A DNA stretch of 64,000 nt from an uncultured Pseudomonadales bacterium (GTDB taxonomy: Bacteria; Pseudomonadota; Gammaproteobacteria; Pseudomonadales; Azotimanducaceae), in the NCBI GenBank assembly GCA_958296405.1, contig OY282519.1:434001-498000 (forward strand), read 5' to 3'. Below the pieces are notes generated by a model that worked only from the letters and a program-made list of their open reading frames with translations, had not been told where the DNA came from and did no database searches. A program made the position numbers and the translations under genes. This document shows, piece after piece, positions 29,190 through 37,575 of this stretch; the stretch's first letter is position 1; the number at the start of each line of letters is the position of its first letter.

Positions 29190-30194
29190 ATGACCTTTCG
29201 GGTGTTGTGGCCACGCGCCTTTGGGCGCGACCACCAGGTTGAGGTGGATGCCTTGGGCGAAGGCTTCGCCGCAGAGTTTTGCCGCGGCTTCGACGCCGTG
29301 ACCGAGGCGCAGTGGCGCAACTGCGATGCCATCGTCGGCGTCGCACCGCCCACCGAATACTTGGACCGGCTCGACCGATGCCGCATCTTCGTCAAGACCG
29401 CGGTGGGATTCGACGACGTGAACCTCGCCGAATGGGGGGCGCGGGGCATCCCCGTCTGCAACACCCCAGACTACGGCACGCGGGAAGTGGCAGACCACGC
29501 CATCGCGCTCATGCTGACGTTGGCCAAGAGCATCGCCTTCCACGATGAGAGCTTGCGGGCGGACCCCGTCGGCAACTGGCGGCCCGCCCTCAACCCCTAT
29601 GGCCGCCGCCTATCGGACTGCACGTTCGGCGTGATCGGCATGGGCCGCATCGGCATGGCCGCCGCCCGCCGCGCCGCGGCCTTCGACATGGACGTGGTGT
29701 TCCACGACCCCTTCGCGCCCAATGGCACCGAGCTCGCGTTGGGGTTCCGGCGCGTCCAAACGTTGGCGGAACTGCTCGCGGAGAGCGACGTCGCCAGCGT
29801 TCACGTGCCCTTGAACGACGCCACGACGAAACTGCTCGACGCCAGCGCCCTCGCGGCCGCCAAGCCAGGCATCACCATCATCAACACGGCGCGCGGCCCG
29901 ATCATCGATTTAGACGCGCTGCACGAAGCCATGCGGAGCGACGTGGTGTTGGCGGCGGGGCTCGACGTGCTGCCGGACGAACCGCCGAACGTGGACGCCC
30001 CGCTCATCGCCGCGTGGCGGAGCAACGAGGCATGGATCAAGCACCGCCTCGTGATCACGCCACATTCGGCGTTCTTCACTCCAGAAAGCGTGCGCGACAT
30101 TCGCGCCTTCTCCGCGCGCACCGCGGCGCGCTACCTACGCGACGGGCGGCTGGAAAACTGCGTGAACGAAGGGCTCTTGGCGCATCGGCGCTAA
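29190..30194 (+). CDS. D-2-hydroxyacid dehydrogenase (NAD-binding)
   Basis: 334 residues. The Rossmann motif GVIGMGRIGMAAARRAAAF is at ~149-167. The catalytic triad context is visible as Arg in NTARGPIID (~233), Glu in LDVLPDEPP (~262) and His in ITPHSAFFTPES (~291). The family reversibly reduces 2-keto acids and includes phosphoglycerate, glycerate and C-terminal-binding-protein-like enzymes; the substrate is not readable. ATG 29190 follows CAGGGGGAC. It is convergent with the cytidylyltransferase gene. Confidence 0.88.
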   Translation: MTFRVLWPRAFGRDHQVEVDALGEGFAAEFCRGFDAVTEAQWRNCDAIVGVAPPTEYLDRLDRCRIFVKTAVGFDDVNLAEWGARGIPVCNTPDYGTREVADHAIALMLTLAKSIAFHDESLRADPVGNWRPALNPYGRRLSDCTFGVIGMGRIGMAAARRAAAFDMDVVFHDPFAPNGTELALGFRRVQTLAELLAESDVASVHVPLNDATTKLLDASALAAAKPGITIINTARGPIIDLDALHEAMRSDVVLAAGLDVLPDEPPNVDAPLIAAWRSNEAWIKHRLVITPHSAFFTPESVRDIRAFSARTAARYLRDGRLENCVNEGLLAHRR

Positions 30195-30253
30195 GCGCCC
30201 AAGGCGGCCATCGTGCAAGGCGCGGCGCGAAACTAGGGCGAAACGGGCGCGGT

Positions 30254-30682
30254 TCAGCCCACCGCCTTCAGGTCTGACCGGCTCACCACGCGGCTGCGCA
30301 ACTCCGAGCTGGAGAACGGATGCGGGCGCTTGTTGAAGTAGCACCGCTCCAACGTTTCCTCGCGCCCGGTGAAGTGTTTCTCACGATATTCGTTGCCGAG
30401 AATGCGCACATCCCAGTGCAGGCACTTGAGAATCTCCAACACATGCGCCTCGGTGTCGTAGACGAGGGTTTCGTCCACATAGCGGCACGCCGCCACCTGA
30501 ATCTGCCGCTCCACGATGCTCTGCACGGGCCGGTTCTTCTCCACCCGATCTATGCTTGGGTCGCTTTGGATGCAGACGACGAGGTGGTCGCACACCGTCT
30601 TCGCTTCCTGCAGCATCAGCACATGGCCGGCATGGAATAGATCGAAAGCGCCAAACGTAATGCCCGTCTTCTCCGCTGCCAT
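30254..30682 (-). CDS. cytidylyltransferase family protein (TagD-like)
   Basis: 142 residues. It has the nucleotidyltransferase signature FGAFDLFHAGHVLMLQEAK (~9-27, with HAGH as the HxGH motif) and the C-terminal SSSELRSRVV corresponding to the SSTELR motif. Members transfer CMP to glycerol phosphate or similar alcohols for envelope polymers. Here there is no teichoic-acid context, so the substrate is open. ATG 30682 follows GGGGAG with seven-base spacing; a TTG one codon earlier is ignored. Confidence 0.85.
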   Translation of the reverse strand: MAAEKTGITFGAFDLFHAGHVLMLQEAKTVCDHLVVCIQSDPSIDRVEKNRPVQSIVERQIQVAACRYVDETLVYDTEAHVLEILKCLHWDVRILGNEYREKHFTGREETLERCYFNKRPHPFSSSELRSRVVSRSDLKAVG

Positions 30683-31133
30683 CAAAGGCTCCCCAACGCT
30701 TCGCCGCCGCAGACTCTAGCGCAGGCGCGGGAGTGGGGCAAATGCGTGAACGGGATCACGGGATCATCACCTCCTGGACAGTGCCGCGCCCAAGGAAGCC
30801 TTTGGCGCGGACCTCGCCTGCGGCGCGTGGACGGCGTGCCGAAAGCCGGCGCCCCCCTCACCCCGCCATCGCCAGCGCAATGCAGGCGGCCTGCATCACG
30901 CGCCGTTCCCGTGGGGTCGGAAGTGGTTCATTTCGCCCGATTTGCCCGGTCTCCCTGCGTACCGTTCGAATGCTTAGGCCTAAACGGATTGAACGTCGAC
31001 GAACCCAGAGCGCTCGCGGCTTGCCGGATTCTAAGTTACTGCTCCTCGTCAACATCCATCATGATGACGGGCGTCGTCGAGATCCGTGAAGATGATGGCT
31101 TCTTTGCGCACCATTCCAAGCTCCGCTTTCCGC
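30683..31133. other. 451-base stretch with no supported gene
   Basis: Neither strand carries a recognisable coding region. On the minus strand a 21-codon frame starts at ATG 31114, right after the end of the unknown gene of the DUF262 operon, behind GGAG. It reads MVRKEAIIFTDLDDAR and stops soon after, so it might be the beginning of a broken fourth gene. The left edge of the accessory operon probably lies in this stretch. Confidence 0.45.
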
Positions 31134-32093
31134 TTAGCGTTTGGCTATCTTCGGTCCGACGTACACGACGAATAGCGGCGTAGCCGCGTTTACGGGCCAC
31201 GAGAAGTGAATTCTGAGCTGAGAAGTCTTCACCTTGCCGTGCCATGTGCAAAACAGGGTTTCTCCGGCAAGCACAGGGTGAGGAAATGTGAGCTCTTGCC
31301 GGAAATCCGCCTTCTCCGTGGCAGACGAGTCTGAAAACCAAGCATTCTTCCCGGTGAAGTGCTTGGCGTACATCTCGTGGCCTTCAGCCGTGCGTTGGCC
31401 GACTTCATCGGAGCAATTCTTGAGGTCCTGCAGGATGGTGAGCCGTGCTAGCAAGGCCTGCGCGACACCAGTGCCGAATGGGTGTCCGTGCAACGGCTCG
31501 AAGCACTTCGGCGAGAACGACAGATCGGGGCATCGTCTTCGCGCGACCGTCTCCAAGCCTCTCCACGACGTGAGCGATAAGGGCACCGCATCGAGAGCGG
31601 CCTTCATGCCTTGAGCATCCCAGTAGTTGGGAATGCTTATGCTTCTTGTCGGCTCGTGCTCATGCTCATGCCACTCAACCGCCAACGGCGAGAAGAGCCA
31701 CGATGAAGGATCCACGCTCACGAGGCCGCATAGAGTACCGTGGAAGATGCGAAGGGCCACCTCGCCTACCGCGGTGTCGGTGGCCAATTCTCCGTTGCAT
31801 TCCAGATAGTCGTCGCCGCTGTGCCACCGATAGTCATCCCAGAAGGGGCCACTCCGCGTCAGCCATTGCATCAAGGCGCGGCGCTTGTCTGTGCTCAGAT
31901 CCTGAATGGCTTGCGGCATCGACAGGTCGTGGGACACCTGAGCACCGGCGACGTTCCGATGACATTGCAATTCCCGTCCATATTGGCCACGCGCAAGTTC
32001 CCGCATCGCCATCACGCGGCCGATCGCACCTCGAAAGGTCGCGGCGTCCCGAAACTGTCCATGTATCGAGAGATCGTTGAAAAAGAGATCCAC
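31134..32093 (-). CDS. unknown protein, third gene of DUF262-ATPase operon
   Basis: 319 residues. I cannot assign a named family. Notable text is GPFWDDYRWHSGDDYLEC in the N-terminal half, a middle part with KCFEPLHGHPF, and a C-terminal HGHEM-like stretch (EGHEMYAKHFTGKNAWF). It ends with TWHGKVKTSQLRIHFSWP followed by VVYVGPKIAKR. I recall similar endings next to ATPase genes but cannot verify this. The GTG start at 32093 lies one base after the ATPase stop, so translation should be coupled. It is probably the third subunit of the operon's system, perhaps a recognition or effector part. The frame is complete. Confidence 0.7.
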   Translation of the reverse strand: MDLFFNDLSIHGQFRDAATFRGAIGRVMAMRELARGQYGRELQCHRNVAGAQVSHDLSMPQAIQDLSTDKRRALMQWLTRSGPFWDDYRWHSGDDYLECNGELATDTAVGEVALRIFHGTLCGLVSVDPSSWLFSPLAVEWHEHEHEPTRSISIPNYWDAQGMKAALDAVPLSLTSWRGLETVARRRCPDLSFSPKCFEPLHGHPFGTGVAQALLARLTILQDLKNCSDEVGQRTAEGHEMYAKHFTGKNAWFSDSSATEKADFRQELTFPHPVLAGETLFCTWHGKVKTSQLRIHFSWPVNAATPLFVVYVGPKIAKR

Positions 32094-32094
32094 T

Positions 32095-33249
32095 TCAGTA
32101 CTCGTCTTCTCCCCATCCGGCGAAGTAGTTTGTGTCCTTGTCGAACTGATCGAAGAACCCATCGGGCCAGGAATCGATGTTGCCGGAGTCGTCCATCGCC
32201 GGGCTCACGACTTGGGGCTGATCCTCTGACCTACGCCGAAAGAAGTGGACGACAACCCGATCCGCACCAAGGCGGCCTGTCTTGACAGCACGGCGAACGC
32301 CGCTGAGTACATGGTCGCTGTGCGTCTCTACAAGAACCTGTATGCCAGCCTGTGCGACGTCAGCCATGAACCGCCCCATCTCGGCCTGACCGGCTGGATG
32401 GAGATGAATTTCTGGATTCTCCACTAGGAGGATGTCGCCCTCAGACGCGGAGAGCGCGGCGATGACGATCGGCAAGCACTGGGTGAGGCCGAACCCAGTG
32501 TGGGCTGGGAGATGGAAACCTGTATCGTCTGAAGTTCGCAGGCCCAACGTTACGGCATTCGCTCGTGGCGCCTGCTGCAGGTCCAGGGTGCAATCCGGAA
32601 AGAGTGTACGCATGCGCTGCTCGACCTGCCGAAATCGGCTGGCAGGCGCACCCGGCAATGTGAGGTCGGCTAATACGGGTTCGTCCCGGCCCCAATGGAG
32701 CACGCTCACCGCGTGTTCGCCCTGCGGTCCGACGACGTTGACGTCATGAGGGTCCTCGAGCGCGTAGGTCGCTTGGGGCCCCACCCTTTCAGCGGTGACG
32801 TAAGTCAGGCCCCGCAGCCGCCGGGCCAGAGCGGCAGCTGTTGCCTCAGACAGCATGTCAGGAGGCAATAGATAACGTAGGGAGTCGGGTGCCTCGACAG
32901 CCCGTCCACCGACGGCAACACGTTGGACGGCCATGGACATGTCGCGCCGGTCACCCTCGAACGTCCAGCCGTACATGTTCTCGTCGTCCATAAGTTCGAT
33001 CTCGAAGCTCCGCCGGCCGAAGACTTCGTCAACAACATCCGGCATCGCACCCAACCGGATGCCGGCACCGTTGAGAGAAAGCCGCGTCGTCCACTCGTGT
33101 TCGCGCATGGTCTGATGCAGCAACACCAGCGCCTGAAGCACAGACGACTTGCCAGAGGCGTTTAGGCCAGTGAGAAGCGTCAACGGCGCCAGAGGAAGCT
33201 GCAGGCGCTCGAAACACTTGAAGAAACGCAGATCAAGACGGGTGAGCAC
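32095..33249 (-). CDS. AAA family ATPase with DUF3696-like C-terminus (SMC/ABC-type)
   Basis: 384 residues. Walker A is GLNASGKSS at 28-36 behind the RecF/OLD-like opening LDLRFFKCFERLQLPLAPLT. The Walker B region ILLVENPEIHLHPAGQ (~275) is followed by the H-loop LVETHSDHVLSGVRRAV (~307). The ending GNIDSWPDGFFDQFDKD matches the DUF3696 pattern. Such ATPases are common in phage-defence operons, where they gate a nuclease or other effector. GTG 33249 overlaps the 3' end of the DUF262 gene by 17 bases. No TOPRIM domain is fused, which separates it from OLD/GajA proteins. Confidence 0.85.
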   Translation of the reverse strand: MLTRLDLRFFKCFERLQLPLAPLTLLTGLNASGKSSVLQALVLLHQTMREHEWTTRLSLNGAGIRLGAMPDVVDEVFGRRSFEIELMDDENMYGWTFEGDRRDMSMAVQRVAVGGRAVEAPDSLRYLLPPDMLSEATAAALARRLRGLTYVTAERVGPQATYALEDPHDVNVVGPQGEHAVSVLHWGRDEPVLADLTLPGAPASRFRQVEQRMRTLFPDCTLDLQQAPRANAVTLGLRTSDDTGFHLPAHTGFGLTQCLPIVIAALSASEGDILLVENPEIHLHPAGQAEMGRFMADVAQAGIQVLVETHSDHVLSGVRRAVKTGRLGADRVVVHFFRRRSEDQPQVVSPAMDDSGNIDSWPDGFFDQFDKDTNYFAGWGEDEY

Positions 33250-34321
33250 CGAAGACCTCCTTGAACATCTCCGCCGCCATGGCGAACCGACGTTTCACTT
33301 GGCTTGCGCCGCTGGGCCCTCGCGTGATCGCATCCATGAACTGCTCGTTGCTCATGAGTCGATCAAATGCATCCCTCGCGAGGCCCGCTCTTTCTTCTAC
33401 AACTTCTGTCGGATAGCGCGAAAAGCCTGTGGACATGACGTCCCAGAGTGAGGCATTGAGCACATTGCGTCGGTCCGGGCGACGTTTCCGAAATGCTTGC
33501 CTCTCGAACAACCGGAAGTTGTTTTCGAGCGCCGTCCTGAACTGTGAAGACAATGCAGACAACGACTCCGGTTTGCTGTTCATTTCTCTGAGGCCGTCGG
33601 CAAGAAACTCATCCATGTCTCGATACTTCTCTGTGCCGAGTAACTGAAACGCGCAAAACCGGTTGACGAACTCGCGATCCCGCATCATCGAAGTCTTCAG
33701 GCTCCTTCCGGTCGATCTCAGAAAGATGTCACTCCGCGCCTCTTCCTTTAGGAATCTGGTCGCCTCACCCATGTGTAGGCAGTTACGCATCTGTTGCCGA
33801 GATAGTGGAACGCCGCCATTCACGCGCTCGAAGATGTCCAACCGGGCTCTCTCGGGGACTTTCGAGTCGATGACGTACAGGATCAGATTGCAGTCCTCAA
33901 CGCGGTTTTGCAGCTTGGGCGTCAGATCTTCGAATTTCTTGCGGTCCAGTTCAGGTCGGTCCTTGAGTCGGAGTTGGAGTTCGTTGTTCACGAAGCGCTG
34001 GAAAGTGGTTAGCCTCTGCAGACCGTCCACGACCACAGGACGTTCCTGATCATCCTCGGCGAGATAAAAGACGGGCAGGGGGATGCGCATCATCACGGAT
34101 TCGATTAGCTTGCTTTGCTTCGCGTCGTCCCAAATGAAGTCGCGCTCGAAGTCTGGATCCATCACGAACGCGCCGTGCTTTATTCGGCGCAGAACGTCGT
34201 GGACTGTGCGGGTCTCGTTCCGTATCAGCAGGGCGTCGATGGGATAGTCGCCCCAAGACGCTGCTCGGTCATCTTCCAGACCGTCCGGTTCGTCAGGCTT
34301 CGTTGTGGTGCGCGTCGTCAC
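33233..34321 (-). CDS. DUF262 (GmrSD/ParB-like) protein
   Basis: 362 residues. The DUF262 nucleotide-binding motif is VVVDGLQRLTTFQRFV (~96-111, DGLQRL in place of the common DGQQRL), preceded by the typical FERDFIWDDAKQSKLIESVMM region (split here, ~58-79) and followed by FERVNGGVPLSRQQMRNCL. DUF262 domains occur in GmrSD-type modification-dependent restriction and DNA-backbone-modification defence; this protein has no HNH (DUF1524) domain attached. GTG start at 34321. First of three genes on the minus strand; all three predicted starts are GTG. Confidence 0.85.
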   Translation of the reverse strand: MTTRTTTKPDEPDGLEDDRAASWGDYPIDALLIRNETRTVHDVLRRIKHGAFVMDPDFERDFIWDDAKQSKLIESVMMRIPLPVFYLAEDDQERPVVVDGLQRLTTFQRFVNNELQLRLKDRPELDRKKFEDLTPKLQNRVEDCNLILYVIDSKVPERARLDIFERVNGGVPLSRQQMRNCLHMGEATRFLKEEARSDIFLRSTGRSLKTSMMRDREFVNRFCAFQLLGTEKYRDMDEFLADGLREMNSKPESLSALSSQFRTALENNFRLFERQAFRKRRPDRRNVLNASLWDVMSTGFSRYPTEVVEERAGLARDAFDRLMSNEQFMDAITRGPSGASQVKRRFAMAAEMFKEVFGAHPS

Positions 34322-34430
34322 ATTCTTCGTCCAAAGTGGCCATATGGAGCAAACGTCAGGGCTGGCTTCAATGGCAGCGTCCTTGCTATGCCCTTGTGTG
34401 GGGGATCAGCGGCGTCCCAGACGTTTGGAG

Positions 34431-34544
34431 TCAGGCAGCCGCCTCGGTCATCCTAGCGAAGTCGGCGGGGGTTTTCATGCCTAGGGAGCGGTGTCGGCAC
34501 CGGTTGTTGCAGCAATCGAGGTAGAGGGCGAGGGGCTCGTTCAT
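34431..34544 (-). pseudogene. 3' remnant of an IS3-like transposase (integrase core end)
   Basis: Read from ATG 34544 on the minus strand, 37 codons encode LALYLDCCNNRCRHRSLG then MKTPADFARM, the C-terminal end of a DDE integrase core in which N..R.H.SLG..TP is conserved. The rest of the transposase is absent or too decayed to read (34545-34800), and no terminal inverted repeat was found. It lies directly upstream of the DUF262 operon and beside tRNA-Arg, so it may mark a past insertion. Confidence 0.65.
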
Positions 34545-34809
34545 GGCCGCGCCTGGTCGTGTGGTCGAACTGAACGCCGACGTGCCTGTCGCGCCCCTCG
34601 CAGAACGAGTACGGCCGCACCCGCCCGCGTTCCAGCGGCTGCAGCAACGGACACGAGCACCGCGACGGCAGATAGCTGCGAGAGGCGCGGTGGCGCGGTT
34701 CCACTCTCGCTGTGCGCTCCCCGAGAGAAAACACAGCCGCGGCCATCCGTGCGGTGCGGAAGTGGAGCAAATGCGCGAGCGCTGCGGTGCTGTTAAAGTT
34801 CCTCCTCTC

Positions 34810-34886
34810 GCGCCCGTAGCTCAGTTGGATAGAGCGTTGGCCTCCGAAGCCAAAGGCCACAGGTTCGAATCCTGTCGGGCGCGCCA
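34810..34886 (+). tRNA. tRNA-Arg (CCG)
   Basis: A 77-base tRNA. The acceptor arms GCGCCCG (34810-34816) and CGGGCGC (34876-34882) pair fully, the discriminator is G34883, and CCA is encoded (34884-34886). The D-arm contains AGCTCAGTTGGATAGAGC, the anticodon stem-loop is TTGGC-CTCCGAA-GCCAA with CCG as anticodon, and the T-loop is GGTTCGAATCC. It decodes CGG arginine codons. Confidence 0.97.
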
Positions 34887-34978
34887 CTTGAAGGGTCGTG
34901 GCGCTTGGCGTTCGCGCCGCCGGCCACGGTGCCTTAGAGCGGCGCCCAGCCGCGGGATTGCCTGAAGGAGTTCGCAAA

Positions 34979-36838
34979 ATGCGTTGGTTGGCGATTGCGG
35001 CGGTGGTGCTGTTGGTGGTGGTTGTCGGTTGGGTGACGCTGCGCGAACCGGCGCCGACGCCACCGACTCCGGAGAGGGCCACCGCCGCGGACATCGCCCA
35101 AGGCCGCGTGGTGGGCTTCGTGAGCGGAGACGCCTACGCTTGGCGCGGGATTCCGTTCGCAAAGCCGCCGGTGGGTGCCTTGCGCTGGCGTGCGCCTCAA
35201 CCGCCAGAGCCGTTCGCGGAGCCCTTGCTTGCCACCGAAACCGGCAATGCCTGCATGCAGTTGGCCAACGCCTTGGCGAATTTTGAGGATGCCGACGGCG
35301 ATGGCATCGTGGGCAATGAAGATTGCCTCTACCTCAATGTCTATGCACCGGCCGGCGCGCACGAGGACGGCAAACGGCGCCCGGTGATGTTCTGGATTCA
35401 CGGCGGGGGCAACAGCGTGGGTCACGCCGGCCCCTATGACGGCTCGCGGCTGGCGGCGCAACATGATGTGGTGATGGTGGCCGTCAACTACCGGCTCGGG
35501 CCACTGGGCTGGTTCACCCACCCCGCGCTGCGCGAGGACGACGCCAGCTTGGATGACGCTTCCGGCAACTACGGCACGCTGGACTTGGTGCGCGCTTTGG
35601 AATGGGTGCGCGACAACATCTCAGCGTTTGGCGGCGATGCCGGCAACGTCACCATCTTTGGCGAATCTGCCGGCGCCACAAACGTGTTGACGTTGCTCGC
35701 CTCGCCGCGCGCCGCCGGGCTGTTCCATCGCGCCATCTCCCAAAGCGGCGGCTTGCGCATCGCGCCGCGCAGCCACGGCGAGGCGTTCGCGGAGGGCTCG
35801 TCTGGGGACGAGACAGCCGGCCACCGCCACAGTTCGTCCGAAATCGTGGCCACCTTCTTGGCACGAAGCGGCTTGGACATGGCGGCGGCCCGCGAACGCG
35901 CTGGGGCGATGGACTACGCCGAGATTCGTTCGCTGCTGCGCGACGTGGACGGGGCCGAGTTCTTGTCCCTGTACCAGGGCGAGGAGGGCTTCGCCTTCGG
36001 CATGATCGACTTCCCGAACCTCTTCGGCGACGGTGCCGTGCTGCCGGACGGAACCGCGGCGGCGACATTCGCCGCGGCCGCGAAATACAACGCCGTGCCG
36101 ACCATCCTCGGCACCAACCGCGACGAGGTGAAGCTCTTCATGGCCCTGAGCCCACAATGGGTTGAACGCCGCTTCTGGCTGTTCCCGCGCCTGAAAGACG
36201 CAGCCGCCTACGAACGCGCCGCCCGCTACGGCTCGGACTCTTGGAAGCATCGGGGGGTGGACAGCTTGGCGCGGCTTCTGTCCGCGGCACAGGGCGAAGC
36301 GGTGTACGCCTACCGCTTCGATTGGGACGAACTCGGTTCGGTGTTCGGCTACGACTTGGCGCAGGCGATGGGCGCGGCACACGGCTTAGAGATCGGCTTC
36401 ATCTTCGGCGACTTCGAGGGCTCGGCGGCAGCCCTCGGCAACATCTACGACGATGCCCGCCTAGCCGAGCGCGACGCTCTCTCGGCCAGCATGATGTCCT
36501 ACTGGGCCCAATTCGCCCACACTGGCGACCCAGGGCGCGGCCGGGACGGCGCCGAGCCTGAGTGGCGGCCTTGGCAGAGCGCACCCGACGCCGAGCGCAT
36601 GATCGTGTTCGACACCCCGGCAGATGGCGGCATCCGCATGTCGGCGGAACAGATCACGCTCGCTGGCTTGAAGGCGCGGCTCTTGGCGGATGCCTCCATC
36701 ACTGATCGCGGCGAGCGTTGCTTCACCTATGTGAGCCTGTTTCGCCGCAGCGCGGAATGGGACGATGCCGAATACGCAGGGTTTGGCGGCGGCGAGGGCT
36801 GCGCCGCGTACCCGCCGGATGAGTTCCAGCTCTTCTGA
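34979..36838 (+). CDS. carboxylesterase type B (alpha/beta hydrolase)
   Basis: 619 residues. A hydrophobic N-terminal segment (~3-18) acts as signal or anchor, so the enzyme is probably exported. It has the type B signature AWRGIPFAKPPVGALRW, NEDCLYLNVYAP, the oxyanion loop IHGGGN and the nucleophile elbow FGESAGA (~227-233, Ser at about 230). The usual acid and His lie further on (LGTNRDEVKLF and MGAAHGLEIGFIFG). These enzymes hydrolyse carboxylic esters. AAGGAG lies nine bases before ATG 34979. The extra length compared with a ~500-residue para-nitrobenzyl esterase is in the C-terminal half. Confidence 0.88.
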   Translation: MRWLAIAAVVLLVVVVGWVTLREPAPTPPTPERATAADIAQGRVVGFVSGDAYAWRGIPFAKPPVGALRWRAPQPPEPFAEPLLATETGNACMQLANALANFEDADGDGIVGNEDCLYLNVYAPAGAHEDGKRRPVMFWIHGGGNSVGHAGPYDGSRLAAQHDVVMVAVNYRLGPLGWFTHPALREDDASLDDASGNYGTLDLVRALEWVRDNISAFGGDAGNVTIFGESAGATNVLTLLASPRAAGLFHRAISQSGGLRIAPRSHGEAFAEGSSGDETAGHRHSSSEIVATFLARSGLDMAAARERAGAMDYAEIRSLLRDVDGAEFLSLYQGEEGFAFGMIDFPNLFGDGAVLPDGTAAATFAAAAKYNAVPTILGTNRDEVKLFMALSPQWVERRFWLFPRLKDAAAYERAARYGSDSWKHRGVDSLARLLSAAQGEAVYAYRFDWDELGSVFGYDLAQAMGAAHGLEIGFIFGDFEGSAAALGNIYDDARLAERDALSASMMSYWAQFAHTGDPGRGRDGAEPEWRPWQSAPDAERMIVFDTPADGGIRMSAEQITLAGLKARLLADASITDRGERCFTYVSLFRRSAEWDDAEYAGFGGGEGCAAYPPDEFQLF

Positions 36839-36916
36839 GGCGGCAGGGTCGTCTGTTTGGGAAGTGGGGCTCGTTCTCAACGCGGCCCGGCCGGCCGTCG
36901 CCAGCCCGGCTCGCGC

Positions 36917-37567
36917 CTAGGTTGCCGAGGACGCTGGCGCCGCCGTCACGCGGTAAACCCAAATCCGAAACTGCACGCCGGGTTCTCCCTTCGGTAACCC
37001 CTCGAAGGGCGCGCCGGCTTCCACCGGCGTCCAACTGCCGGCGGCTTCCAACGCCGCCTGCTTCTCTTTGAAGCCTTGCTCGGCGTACACGTCTTCCCGC
37101 AAAGAGAAGACGACATGGCCACCGGGGCGCACCACGCGGGCGATCTCATCCAGCGCCGCCGCGGGGGCGTGGCCCAAGGTTAAGACGCCCACTGCCACCG
37201 CAGCATCGTAGCGGCCATCCCGAAAGCCCAAGGGTTCACCCAAGCGCATCTCGAAGCGCTCCGCGTACACCGCCTTCTGCGCGGCAAGCGCGAGCATGTC
37301 TGGCGACATGTCCAGCGCATCGATGTGGCGGTAGCCGAGCTGGTGCAAAGCCGCACCGACCAGGCCCGTGCCGGCGCCGGCGTCCAGCACCTTCGCGTCC
37401 TTCGGCACGAAGCGCTGCACCGCGCTGGCGGCGGCCGATGGCAGCAAGTAGCCGAAATCCCGCTCCAAGTCCTCATCGTAATCCGCCGCCCATTCCGCGT
37501 AGCGCTGCAGCAGTTCATCCGCGTTGCGAGCGGCGTAAACACGCTGCACTTTGTTCTCTTGGCCCAT
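36917..37567 (-). CDS. SAM-dependent methyltransferase
   Basis: A 216-residue class I methyltransferase. Motif I is VLDAGAGTGLVGAAL (~61-75), the acidic loop is IDALDMSPDML (~85-95), and the motif IV-like region is YDAAVAVGVLTLGH. The substrate is not readable; the resemblance is to the small-molecule or Williams-Beuren-type group. ATG 37567 is eight bases after the stop of the phosphoesterase gene on the same strand, so the two probably share a transcript. Confidence 0.82.
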   Translation of the reverse strand: MGQENKVQRVYAARNADELLQRYAEWAADYDEDLERDFGYLLPSAAASAVQRFVPKDAKVLDAGAGTGLVGAALHQLGYRHIDALDMSPDMLALAAQKAVYAERFEMRLGEPLGFRDGRYDAAVAVGVLTLGHAPAAALDEIARVVRPGGHVVFSLREDVYAEQGFKEKQAALEAAGSWTPVEAGAPFEGLPKGEPGVQFRIWVYRVTAAPASSAT

Positions 37568-37575
37568 ATCCGCCC

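Noticed and set aside
34545-34800. Extending the transposase remnant up to the tRNA
   Set aside because: No frame in this stretch gives convincing integrase text; only 34431-34544 is supported.
30683-34886. Idea that the DUF262 operon is an integrative element at tRNA-Arg
   Set aside because: Elements using a tRNA site normally lie beyond its 3' end, to the right of 34886; the operon is on the 5' side, and I saw no copy of the tRNA 3' end near 30.7-31.1 kb.
34453-35094. Minus-strand frame containing ARPTGFEPVAFGF
   Set aside because: That text is the antisense translation of the tRNA-Arg gene, a well-known false protein; only the final transposase-like part in another frame is real.
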